Shown: piece after piece, positions 52,588-63,263 of the stretch
How positions within the stretch are numbered: the first letter of the stretch is position 1
Layout: each line of letters begins with the position of its first letter
Source of the DNA: Craspedostauros australis
Lineage: Eukaryota; Bacillariophyta; Bacillariophyceae; Mastogloiales; Achnanthaceae
NCBI GenBank assembly: GCA_026770025.1
Contig: JAMXDE010000046.1
Location: 434,001 to 498,000 of the forward strand
DNA length: 64,000 bases
Direction: 5' to 3'
The notes under the pieces: generated by a model
What the model was told of the DNA's origin: nothing
What the model saw: the letters and a program-made list of their open reading frames with translations, nothing else
Databases searched by the model: none
Position numbers and translations under genes: made by a program

Positions 52588-53260
52588 AGTTCAATCCGCC
52601 AGCTTCCTCTTGGCTTTCCTTGCTTCGAATGAGGATTGATGCAACGCCTCTTTCCAAAATCCAACGCAAGAAGTATGGGATGGAAGGTATTACACTTGCA
52701 ATGCGAGTGGCTGCTATCGTTGATGTGTGCTGTCGTTCGCTCTCTGCTCTCCTTGGCAGGCGCCTCCTTGGATGTCGCTGTGGTCACACGGCGATGCTCC
52801 AGCAGCGGATGCGAAGCGGCGAAAGTCACAGAAACACGATTTTCGCTTCTCTTTGTCCTGCCACCATGACTCACACGCGACTCGAAAGTGATGGCTATCT
52901 TCGACCGCTTCGACCTAAATCAGATTCAAATTCGATGACTACCACAGAAGCTGCGTAGGAATGTACGTGTGACGGTTTCCCAATTCGAAATCCCGCCAAA
53001 GAAAGCGCATTCCTTCTTCACGGCCAATGCCCCTCCACCGTGCCAATACAGGTGCGAGAGAGATCGAAAGAGTGCGAGGAGAGACAAGAGAGAGAGAGCA
53101 CAACAAACATGCACCCACCCACTTCCCCATTGCCTTCCACACAACAAGTACAGAGCAACATCACAAGTGAAACAAGCCACACGCAAACCATTCTCAAGAA
53201 CAGCCGCAAGCAGTAAGCGCAGCAAGAAAGAACACCAGAAGACCTTTGCATTGATCCACG
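52588..53260. other. Divergent intergenic region
   Basis: Promoter region shared by the phosphatase gene and CKS1. No further gene is seen. Confidence 0.5.
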
Positions 53261-54324
53261 ATGAGCAGCAGCGCCCCACGTATCGAGTACAGCGAGAAAT
53301 ACGCAGACGATGCCAACGAGTATCGGTGAGTGATTGGTTTCGACTGTTGGGGGCTGCTGACGACGCATGGACTTTGTGGGTGCCGCCTGTTCTTGTCAAT
53401 GCTCTTGATGCTGCAAGACGAGCATGTGCAGATGCCCCGTCACCATTGATGCTGGAGAGAGGAAGTGTCTCAAGGACGGAGATTGGTGTCGCCTGCTTCA
53501 ATGGCATCAATGGCGTCAAATGTTTCACTTTCTCACGCATTCATGTCCACTTTCACGCACGCACACGCACACACGCATGTACCAACACCATGATAATGAA
53601 CACCTCCAAACATTGCCTCGTGATATTGCTTCTCGTCGTTCTGGCATACCAATGATGCTCGCCTCATGGACAACTGCTCGCTTTGCAATCCGCACGCACG
53701 ATTCCAGTCACGTGATCCTGCCAAAGGATCTGGCCAAGACTTTGCCAAAGAGCCGACTGCTGACAGAATCCGAATGGCGCGGCATTGGTGTCCAGCAAAG
53801 TCGGGGTTGGCATCACTATGCCATCCACCGGTGAGTACCATTTTGATGCAACCCACAGGGTTGGTTGCAGAATGCTTCTGATTGATTGGTGCATTGGGTG
53901 CTGAGCAGAGCATTAGGGAAGGGAAGGCCTGCATGTGATTTTTTGCCATGGGCAAGAATGGAACATCACTTGTTCTGGAGAGCTTGCGAAGGTGTTGGTG
54001 TATCCAGGAGCTTGCGGGATGAATTGAGCAGCAATTTGGTCAGCAACACACGATTCCTCAGAGTATGCACTGTTCTCACCTCTCTTTCCTCCGCATCTTT
54101 CGCCTTTCATCTTGTCGGGCCTCTCGCACATCATGGCGTCACGAAATGGAACACCCCTGCTAAAACATGGAACACGACTGACGACGTACGGCAATCTCAG
54201 CCCTGAGCCACACATCCTGCTGTTCCGAAGACCGCTGGGAACTGACCCACAGAGTGGGCGTGTCGATCCAGAGCTGGAACGCAAGGCACGCGAGGAGTAC
54301 CGCTCGCAATACGTTCGTAAGTAA
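53261..54324 (+). CDS. CKS1: Cyclin-dependent kinase regulatory subunit (3 exons)
   Basis: Exons 53261-53325, 53708-53830 and 54201-54324 give 103 residues. Joined, they read [39 protein letters not shown] and [14 protein letters not shown], the full Cks fold. The anion-binding residues ([11 protein letters not shown]) and the HxPEPH-like hinge (here HRPEPH) are present. Cks proteins bind CDKs and phosphorylated substrates in the cell cycle. A charged tail of about 30 residues ([20 protein letters not shown]) follows the domain. All splice sites are GT-AG and phase 2. Confidence 0.95.
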
Positions 54325-55055
54325 GCTGCCTACGTGAAAGACAATGACGCACTTCACGATATCTTCGCCGAGGTTGCATCTCACCAAAATGGAACCGGAT
54401 GGCATGCAGGCAAGCCGACAGGCACATTGCATCGCGCGATCGGACTTAGATTAGAGAAACTGATATCCACTGCGGACTCATTCTATTACGCCAACCCGAC
54501 CTGGCGGATGCAGGTGAATGAGAACGGAAGCAACCATGCGCCGAGAATCAACTCGAGACATTGCGAAGTGTGAAGAATCACGTTGCAACGGCTTGGCATC
54601 GACGGCGCAAATTCAACTCCCGTGGTCGACTTGGAGCACGAATATGTACGATACATCTGACCTTGTGCGGGGCAACACAAGCACTCAACCTGAAACAAAA
54701 AAGCGAGGATGGAGAACATAAGATGCTCCAGATGTTTGGCGACGTACGAGTATATCATAACGCAGCAACGGCACGAACCTGACGAATACATAGATAGTAC
54801 AACATAGCAAAGTAACACCCCAAAGACAAGATGCAAGCAGATTCTGAGACTTGTACCGTGTACGTTACGATTGGTCACAGCGCTTGAGACTCAAGTTCGC
54901 CCGCACCAAGGCGAGTAACTGCGCCGGCGACCCAACGAGTGCGGACATTCTTGGAAGAGTATTTGCAGCTCACTATGGATACGTGCAAGACCGATAACAG
55001 CGAGAGGCGAGAGATATGCGCGCGGAGACTAATCTACTTGCCACCAGGTCACCGA
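54325..55055. other. Intergenic between convergent genes
   Basis: 3' flanks of CKS1 and of the carbonic anhydrase gene. A plus-strand open stretch near 54334-54573 lacks a convincing start and coding character. Confidence 0.5.
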
Positions 55056-56721
55056 TTATGCGGACTGCTTTGCTCTGTCCATTCTCATCTTCAATCCTTC
55101 CTCTGGGTTGGTCAAGGTGGAGTTGAAGATTCGGCCAGGTGCACCTTGTCCCAGAACGTCCTCCGGATCCGGGCTGTTGGGATCGAACCATGCCTCGCCC
55201 TCCTCGCGGAGCTCCTTGTCGAGCTGATCCTCCGCCTCCGTCACCAGTTGCTTGTAATCCTTCGAGTTCTCCACGGAGTGCAGGTAGGCGAGTTCGAGCG
55301 TGTCGTGGGCGGATTCCGCGATGAAGGCAATCTCCTCCGTCGTCAAGGCTCGCTCCTTCTTGGCCGGTGCGCCGGACCAGAGCTCGCCGCTTGGGACTTC
55401 CGTTCCCGCCGTGACGAGCGATCCGGGTGCGACGATGCTGTTGGATTCGACGACGGCACCATCCATTACCTGTGCCGACTCGCCGATCATGACGAAGTCC
55501 TTGATCGTGCAGGCATGGACGACTGCGCCGGCTCGGATGGAGACGTTGCTGCCGATGAAGGTGGCATGGTCTCCTTGTATTTTGGCGACATGGACCACGG
55601 CACGGTCACCGATGTTGGTTTTCGATCCGACGGTGATCTTATTGACGTCTCCGCGGACGGTGGCACCGTACCAGACACTAATGTGCGCGCAAGACATAAT
55701 GGGAGATGTGAGATCGTTAACAAGTGGGAAACGACATCTTAGGACCCGGTCGGTGCCCATGTGGCATCTTCGCATTGCACAATCTTGGCTGTTCAATGAG
55801 ATGATGACATCATGCGTGTCTTCCAGTGCCGACTCTGGTGCTCAACAAGTACGGACATGCCGTCATCCTCTCATACGTTGTTCTCGTGCATACTTCTTGG
55901 GAACCACATCATCCCACACGCGTGCGCTTTGCGTCACTCACCTGGAATGCTCTCCGATGGAAACATCTCCAACGACAGACGCCGACGGAGCAACGAAGTT
56001 GTTGGCACCAGAAACGACGGGAGCAATGCCATCAACCGAAACAAACCGTGTGGATGGGACCAACCGCTCTGTGTATTTTGTGACTTCGATTTGCTTGCCG
56101 AAGCTTTCCATTGCCGCACTGTGATTCATCAAAGATCCGTTGGTTTTCGATGGGTCGCCAGATCGCAGGGTGGAGTAGTAGACAAGCGTTCATTCATTCG
56201 CATTGATGTGCAGAATAGAAGGAGGTAGGTGCCGCCATCAAAGGTCCATGGATGGAGGATTGGAAGAAAGCAAGAGTTGATGAGATGTTGGCTAGATTCG
56301 ATTTCGTGGTTGCTTCTGTCAGGAATATCTCCAGATGCACAAGCAAGGCTGTTCTTGCGCAGTTTGTGCATGATTCCTTCCAATCATTTTGGAATCTTCA
56401 GAATTGGCGCAACAATGCACATCCAGCACATGATTGCGTTGTGATCGTACGAGTGCTTCGCAGCACCAAGCCTTCTGTGTGCATGCCCACATGTTGGCAT
56501 TGTGTTTTGGTTTGAGTTGAGCTTGCATGTCGCTGCATCTTCCACATTGCTTCATCGACTTCGATAACTGGCGCCTTTCCGAGCAAGCTGCGATTGACAA
56601 GAAAGCACGGAAATACGTGAACAAGGCACACTGCGCAGCCAACACAGACTCCTCCGACTCACCCAGCCTTGCGCAGTGCGCTGGAAGCCGCAACAACAAC
56701 GCGTGTGCCGATGGACGTCAT
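55056..56721 (-). CDS. Gamma-class carbonic anhydrase (3 exons)
   Basis: Exons 56721-56663 (59 nt), 56118-55942 and 55677-55056 give 285 residues; phases match at both splices. The start MTSIGTRVVVAASSALRKAG is basic and could be a mitochondrial leader. The left-handed beta-helix follows: FVAPSASVVGDVSIG, SVWYGATVRGDVN and SIRAGAVVHACTI. The expected zinc-binding His residues appear as VVHV, GDHATFIG and VVHAC. In plants and algae such proteins hydrate CO2 or sit in mitochondrial complex I. A C-terminal extension of about 100 residues ends RMDRAKQSA. Which of the two roles applies is not decided here. Confidence 0.9.
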
Positions 56722-57317
56722 CTTCCAGTTCTATGGTGGGTGTCTTGCTCAGATGATCGTTGCTTCGCTACAACTTCCAGAACGACGAGGGGATCCTGTT
56801 TGCCACTGTTCGTGAGCAAGCGGAGGTCAGCAGGTTGATGTGGAGTTGTTGATGCGGATGCGCTCGTGGGGGATTGATGGCGACCGTGTTGATGATGGTC
56901 GAGACGAACACGGCGGCGATGGTGCTGTGGCCGTTTTTGCTTGGTCGGAAGATGCATCTTGCTGTTCGTCTTGTCGTTGATTTGGTATCGTGATTCTTTT
57001 GCGTGTGCTGTCTTCTTGCTGCTGTATCGTCCAATCGACTCAACGGACTAACATATTGACTATGCCGACTAATATGTCAAATCAGACTCAAGCGATTGAG
57101 ACAAATACGTTTTTTGTTGGCGGGATGCGAGGGAAAGATCCATCTCGACCCTCGCCACACTTTCGCCACAAGGTGGGCTCCCCACAAGACGACGGCAACC
57201 GTGACACCATCATCATCGGAAGGCACCCATACATGCGATACGGATACCTTGGAAGAGATCCACTGACTCCACCCCACTCGCACAACTACATACAAGTAGA
57301 GCACACAGATCTGCACG
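56722..57317. other. Divergent intergenic region
   Basis: Between the first carbonic anhydrase exon and the DoxX gene; both promoters should lie here. No gene is seen. Confidence 0.5.
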
Positions 57318-58426
57318 ATGAAAGTCTTCGGAAACCAGCGAAATGCTTCCGTGATCCTTGCCGGACTCTGCCTGTTGATGGCAACATCCAACGCCTTCGT
57401 GACGCCAGGCAACGGCAAGGGTGCGACGTTCGTGTCATCGCCGCAGCAACGGCCGTCCTCATTCCTGAAGAAGAACATCCACGATTCTGCGAACCAACGA
57501 AGCGACGGCGTGAACTTGCACTTGTCCGATGACGGCAAGGAGACTACTTGGGACCGCATCACTGGTCCAAAGCTGTTCAAGACAGTCACCAACTGGCAGG
57601 GGATCCACTCCGTGCCCCTCGTCCCGCTGCGCATCCTCACGGGGTTGCTCATGATCCACCATGGATCCGAAGGTGGCGTGGGTCCGGCCAACTTTGGTGA
57701 GTTCGTGCATTGGATTCGATCTCACGGATCTGTTGTATTGCGTGCATGCATGCATGCATGCTGGGTTCATTTGCTTGGATGGGACGGGCGATGCATCATT
57801 TTACAGCGCACCACTCTACAACTCGAAATCAACACTGTTCAGCGCAACTTGCTCAACAACGAAGCACTACGACTCTGCCATTCACAACTTGGATCATCGA
57901 ACTAACCAACTGCTCTGTCTTGCAATGCTCGAACACAACCGTATGAATCTTCACATCCATCGGGTTGGTGATAATGGCCATGTTGTGTCCCACCATTTCA
58001 TTGGTCGATTCATTCGTATGTAATATGAATGCATGACCGTCCTCAGGCACACCCGAATTCCAAGGATTCATTGACTACATCATCACACCGTACTTTGGCT
58101 TCCTCCCAGGACCGCCGGAACTGTGGTCGGCGATTCATGATTACGTCGAGTTCTTCGGCGGTGCATTGTTCGCGATTGGATTCCTGACCCGCCCAGCGGC
58201 CTTGTCGCTGTTCGTCACCATGCTGTCCGCTGTGTACTTCCACCTGTCGGCCGCCGGAGCGCAGGGTTTCCCGCTCGGACACGTCGCCAACTATTCGTAC
58301 GATTTTGAGGAGCCTCTGCTGTATGCTCTCATCTTCCTCATGTTTTGGTTCAACGGCGCTGGCCCACTATCTGTGGACTCCATCATCTACAAGAGCATCT
58401 CCAACGAAGATGAAGATGGTGCGTAA
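57318..58426 (+). CDS. DoxX-family membrane protein with plastid presequence (2 exons)
   Basis: Exons 57318-57696 and 58047-58426 join in frame (ANF|GTPEF) into 252 residues. The signal peptide ILAGLCLLMATSNA ends at A26|F27 followed by VTP, a good ASAFAP-type plastid import motif. The mature part has RILTGLLMIHHG, FFGGALFAIGFLTRPAALSLF and a last membrane span (LLYALIFLMFWFNG), the four-helix order of DoxX. Bacterial DoxX proteins are linked to quinones and, in mycobacteria, to thiol redox control. The plastid role is unknown. ERO1 lies 0.95 kb downstream on the same strand. Confidence 0.82.
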
Positions 58427-58546
58427 AGCGGAGTGAAAGAAGCAGGTGCTGCTCTCTGATGACCCTCATGCTTTTCGCAAGAGCTGAGGACACGGCAATC
58501 AGTTCCAAACCTCATTGTTTCGGTACCTCCACTTGTGGGGAGAAAC

Positions 58547-58577
<31 letters not shown>

Positions 58578-59373
58578 CGCATACTCACAAGAAAGAGTTC
58601 GGCCATGCTACATTGATCATCTTTACTGCTATTCACACCATGTACTCAGAGAGTACCAGAGGATGTATTCATGCTATTCCGCTCTATTTTATTGCTGCGG
58701 AGCGTTCTCGCGTGCAGAAGCAAAGTTGTAATCGTAGAAGGCCAGTGTGGTATGGTAAATGTGCAATGTTCCAGGATGCATCATGGTACCTGTAGATTGC
58801 CTCATGGATGATGCTTGTTGGTGTTGCACAAACTTAGAATGACCGTCGTCTGCGTTCGAACAACGTATGGCCTAGACTGCTCCTCTCTACTTGTTTCTGT
58901 GATCCTACGCTGTTGGATGTCGATTGAGCCTGAGTTAGAGCCTTTTTGACATTGTGGAAGATCGTTGAACCGAGGATACGGCACATCAACACGGACTTTC
59001 TCGTGGGCGTCTCGCCATCACTGTCGAGTTCGTGTCGGCTTCTCCACATCCGCGGAGCTCCTTTCGTTCACCAGATGTCAGACACCAACAGGAGGGAGAG
59101 ACGCAGCCAGGAGACGGCGGAAAGAAGCAGAACGAAGGATCTCTCACAAACCCCCCAAATTGTCCAATCCACATCGCGAACGGTTGTCAGCACAATCCAT
59201 CAGAGGCATCACACACTTTGGCTATTCCATCCATCACAAAGCAACATCGTTGCGTGTTGCATCGCATCATACTGCATAACATTGCATCAACACATTACCA
59301 AACCAAAGCTGGTCTTCCGATCGACCATCTCCTTCCTCAAGCTTCGCAGCATCCAACGAAGACGTTTCAGACG
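58427..59373. other. Intergenic, with (AG)n microsatellite
   Basis: A run of AG repeats lies at about 58547-58572. The rest shows no gene. The ERO1 promoter and 5' UTR are expected at the right end. Confidence 0.5.
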
Positions 59374-61199
59374 ATGATCCAGCTGCTGCTCACAACCGCG
59401 CTGTCTCTTCTCTGCGTCGCAGAAGCATGGGCCTTTTCGGCTTCGGCAGGAGGGAGAAGATCAGGGCTGCAGCAGCAACTTCAGCTGCAACAGCAGCAGT
59501 GTCACCGATACGGCATCGCACCCTTGCAAATGGTGGAGTCATCCTCGTCCACCAGCGACCATCTGTCACCTGGCGTGCAAAGCATTGAAGAGGCCAACGC
59601 GGACCTCCTCCAGATTCTCGGTCGGTTGCGCCAGAGCTCGTACTTTCGATTATACAGCGTCGACATCTTGGCCAGCTGCGAGTACATGCCGCAGGAATTG
59701 TTCGAATGCTACAGCGAGACCTGCGAGATCTATCCGGTGGACGATGAAGAGGTAGGCCATCATCAAGGGTTCTGCACTTGCGTTCGCAGTGAGGTTGCTT
59801 GCGGCTTGCGAGGAGTGCTGCACCGCGTGATCGGGTATACAAACCGTGCGGACTGGCTGATTGACAAGTTGCTTCGCCTTTGGCATGGGGTGTTTCATGA
59901 TGGTGATCGATCGACCGCAGCATGCATGCTTCGCTTCGCCACAATACTTCATTCCTTGGTGGAATGGCGGACGAGCCAGCGAACTTTGCTGGTGATGTGC
60001 TCTCGCGATGCATGCTTCGCGATCATGCCAATCGCATTCTATGCTTCAGTCTGTGCTACATTCTGAGCGTGTGCAGAATATGGGTACAGGACGTATGTAT
60101 GTCTGTCTCTGTCCACCTAAACCCGTATCTCTTGATTGTCACACAATGCTCAACTTCTGTTGTCGTCCTCACAAAATGGCTCTTGGTCTGGCATGGGCAA
60201 CAACACAATGGGATGCAATGCCATACAATCGCATCCGACACATTGAAATGGTTTCCATTCCCCATCAACATGTGCCGCAAAACACACCACATCATATCAC
60301 ATCACACAACATCGTGCGATGCCGCTCAACACATGTCGCGCATACGTTGACAGGTCCCAGCCAAAATCAGGGGCATAGATCACTTCGAGCACGAATTCGA
60401 AATTGATGGATGGGCACGATGGGACATGCCGAGCAACGATTACTACGACACTGAAGAGTTCCCAGAGGATTACACAGGATACGACGGGGCGGAGGTGTGG
60501 AAGTTTATCCACAACCGTTTATGTTTCAGCGAATACGGCTACGATGACGATCACTGGAAGGCAGATTTCAACAAGGCCGTGTCCGGCCTCCATTCCGTGA
60601 TTTCGGCGCAGGTCGTCCGAGGCATCCGAGACAAGGCAGACAGGGGCGAGGCATTCGATGCCGACGAGGTGTGGACGGACGCCGAGTTGGAGTACCAAAG
60701 ACGGCTGAGCCCCTCCGGCGAAACGCCCAAGGCCTCCGAGAATCTATTCTTCGCCTACATGCTGGCTTTGACCGCCGCAACCAAAGCGAAAGACCGACTG
60801 CTGGAGGATTGCGACAATGCTCGCATCGATGCCGAAGTCGTGGGCGACATCCAGCTGCTTCTCAGCCATCCCATCTTCAGCGACGCAAGCATCGGTGTCG
60901 CGGCCGAGAAGCTGCATGCGGACGCCATGAAGGACTTGGAGTCCGACAATGCGCTTTGGGAGGCCAGGATGCGCACCCGAGAGCTGCTGAGGATAATGAA
61001 CTGCGTGCAATGCAACAAATGTCGGTTGCACGGCAAGATCTCCATGATGGGCCTATCTACGGTATTCCAAATACTCATGGGCCGATCGGGCGAGGGCGGT
61101 GACCCCAACAGAGTCCACCGCGTGGAGCTTGCAACGCTCATCTCCACCCTCTACAAATTCTCCAGAGCCGTTGACCTCTGCAGCCAGATGAAGAAGTAG
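59374..61199 (+). CDS. ERO1: ERO1-type thiol oxidase with plastid-like leader (2 exons)
   Basis: Exons 59374-59751 and 60354-61199 give 407 residues, joined at phase 0 (DDEE|VPAKI). The leader LLLTTALSLLCVAEAWA is followed by F21. Cysteines C102, C112 and C117 repeat the spacing of the ERO1 N-terminus, with C112-C117 as shuttle pair. The FAD-domain active site is MNCVQCNKCRLHGK (C343, C346, C349), followed by MGLSTVFQIL. ERO1 oxidises protein disulfide isomerase in the ER using FAD and O2. The AWA|F junction also fits plastid import, so ER or plastid location is open. Coding potential and both cysteine clusters make the family call firm. Confidence 0.92.
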
Positions 61200-61331
61200 A
61201 GGGCAGCGTGTACGGAGCGATAATACTCTGGAGCAGAACGGAGTACTTTAGTAGTATTCAAATTAAGAACTGCATCTGGATATCAACAGAACGCGGCCTG
61301 ACTGGAACGATACCGCGCCAACGCTCCTCCC

Positions 61332-61505
61332 ATGGAAGATTCTCGTGGCACGTTCGATTACTATTATGCGCAGACCTTCCTGAAGCATCGCAAACGTCTG
61401 AAGGCCGAGGAAGCAACAGCACGCTCCATGGAGTACTTGGAGAAGGTGCTCAAGGCCGCCGCAGAGAATCCGGGCAGCAATGCCATTGACTACAACATCG
61501 CATAA
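61332..61505 (+). CDS. Small 57-residue ORF, Lys-rich helical
   Basis: An ATG at 61332 opens 57 codons (MEDSRGTFDYYYAQTF...) ending NAIDYNIA. The composition is that of a helical protein (KHRKRLKAEEATARSMEYL) and it has no neighbours to splice with. It begins 132 bp after the ERO1 stop. It could be a real micro-protein; no family is recognised. It is below the usual ORF size cut-off and easily missed. Confidence 0.4.
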   Translation: MEDSRGTFDYYYAQTFLKHRKRLKAEEATARSMEYLEKVLKAAAENPGSNAIDYNIA

Positions 61506-61837
61506 CTCTCAGATTGTATGTTAAGAAGTAGCATGCTCGTACACATGTGTCTGCGTACTCGTCGAGTAGAGTGGTTGAAGTCATGTCATCTGTCCTCCGA
61601 TCATCCATGCTCTCTGCACTCATGCGTAGTAGTTGATGAGACCACTCGATTTCGTGAGGGATGGCTTCCACGTGGAAGTTGAGATCAACCAAAACACGAA
61701 GACGAATCTGCCTCATTTGTTCCACACTGATTCTGTGTTGCGAAACCACGTTCACGATCGCACAACACTCATCAACACCCATCAACAACACCCAATCAAC
61801 ATCACTCCACCACGCCCGGGCAGTTCACCACAGCACA
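61506..61837. other. Intergenic / ELP5 5' UTR
   Basis: No separate gene. An in-frame ATG at 61661 would extend ELP5 by 59 residues of poor composition and is not favoured. Confidence 0.5.
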
Positions 61838-63028
61838 ATGCCATCGGCCAAACTGATGCCGCTGGAGTCGTTGTTCCGCCAATGGTTCCTGACGCAATGG
61901 AGCGAAGGAGACGGTGACAGCCGCAGAAGCTACCGCATCGTCTTCCAACGTCCGCTCGCGTCCTTTCCTGTCCGTACCGCATCCGCGCACGCCTTCCTGG
62001 AGGAGAAGCAACTGTACCGTCGTGCTGGGTTGCGCACGCCCGGCGAGAATGCGACGAGGGATATGCTGGGGAGTTCCCTTTGGCTGCACGAGTTGCTGCG
62101 GCTCGTTCTGAAGGCATCGTCGGTCAAGGATCATTCTGGGCATGATGCGGACGGCGATATGGAGAACAATCATGGAAGGAGCTTGATTTGGATCCCAACG
62201 TCTTCCGCATCCACAATCACCAACCTGCCAGACGATATCACCAGCCATGATGCATTCGGTACCGTTCCCACAAGTTGCATACCATCAGGATGGGACGACA
62301 ACGACGACGAAGGTGGCGACAATGCTCTTCCATCATTGGATGATTTGGATAGCATCCTGCAGGCCATCGAGCGGCAACTTGCCAACGACACAACAAGGAA
62401 GATGTGCATCGTCTTCGAGTCACTCTCCCCCATCCTTGTGCGACATGGATTCGCTCGCACGATGCACTTCCTTCAGAAGATCCCGCCTTGCATGATGATA
62501 CTGCCAGTCCAGCACGATAGCATGACGCCCAAGCAGCACGCCTTCCTCGAGGACGTCTGCCAGGCCCTGCTGTGTCTGCGGCAAGGCGACATGACCATGG
62601 TGCGTCAGGGCGTCCGCGAATCCGGCAACATTGTGCGCGCGGCGGTGCCTTTCCGAATCGAATCGCGTACATGGGGATACGAGCTGCTCCAGGCGGGGTC
62701 TCAGTCAGATAAGGACGATAACAAAGGGAACAGCAGCCATGCAGCATCCGCGCCGGCCGTCAGCGCGCGCACATCGGGGCAAGTGGATGGAAATGATAAC
62801 CGATCGCAGGTCTCCAGTCTTCGTGGCGCCAATTCCAAGGCGAAGAAGATATCACTGAAACTGGAGGAAGATGCGGAAGATAATATTCATCATGGCAATG
62901 CCGGCAGCAAAGAGCAGAGCAATCCGTCAGCGCCGGTCGTCGTCAAGCCAAGGATTTTCATGCAAGACGATGATCCGGAATTCGACGATTTCGATGAAGA
63001 AGATCCTGATGATGATTTGGATCTGTAA
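61838..63028 (+). CDS. ELP5: Elongator complex protein 5
   Basis: A single exon of 396 residues from ATG 61838 (MPSAKLMPLESL). It has the RecA-like layout without Walker motifs, as in Elp4-6: SLIWIPTSS, KMCIVFESLSPIL and MMILPVQHDS. The C-terminus EFDDFDEEDPDDDLDL is the characteristic acidic ELP5 tail (DEEDPDDDLD). ELP5 belongs to the Elp456 ring of Elongator, which modifies wobble uridines of tRNAs. An acidic insert (DDNDDEGGDN) near the middle is extra. The call rests largely on the tail and fold order. Confidence 0.8.
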   Translation: MPSAKLMPLESLFRQWFLTQWSEGDGDSRRSYRIVFQRPLASFPVRTASAHAFLEEKQLYRRAGLRTPGENATRDMLGSSLWLHELLRLVLKASSVKDHSGHDADGDMENNHGRSLIWIPTSSASTITNLPDDITSHDAFGTVPTSCIPSGWDDNDDEGGDNALPSLDDLDSILQAIERQLANDTTRKMCIVFESLSPILVRHGFARTMHFLQKIPPCMMILPVQHDSMTPKQHAFLEDVCQALLCLRQGDMTMVRQGVRESGNIVRAAVPFRIESRTWGYELLQAGSQSDKDDNKGNSSHAASAPAVSARTSGQVDGNDNRSQVSSLRGANSKAKKISLKLEEDAEDNIHHGNAGSKEQSNPSAPVVVKPRIFMQDDDPEFDDFDEEDPDDDLDL

Positions 63029-63263
63029 ACACATGGGAACGCCACACTCATCGAGTGCAAGTAGAGGGCAATTCTAATACTAATTGAAGAGTAGAATAGA
63101 GAAGCCCCATCGTCCAATGGTTTGCCAGTCGCTCATTGTTTCAGGTCACGCCAAGGGTCGATGCGCCATCAGAATCCAAAAGGCGAGATCCTTGCAACGG
63201 CTCCAACGCATAACTAATTCATTTATCCATACCTTGAGTGCGACGCCAGGATGCCGCAGCTCG

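Noticed and set aside
61661-61837. Longer N-terminus for ELP5
   Set aside because: The extra 59 residues are Thr/His/Ser-rich UTR-like sequence; the ATG at 61838 gives the family-like start.
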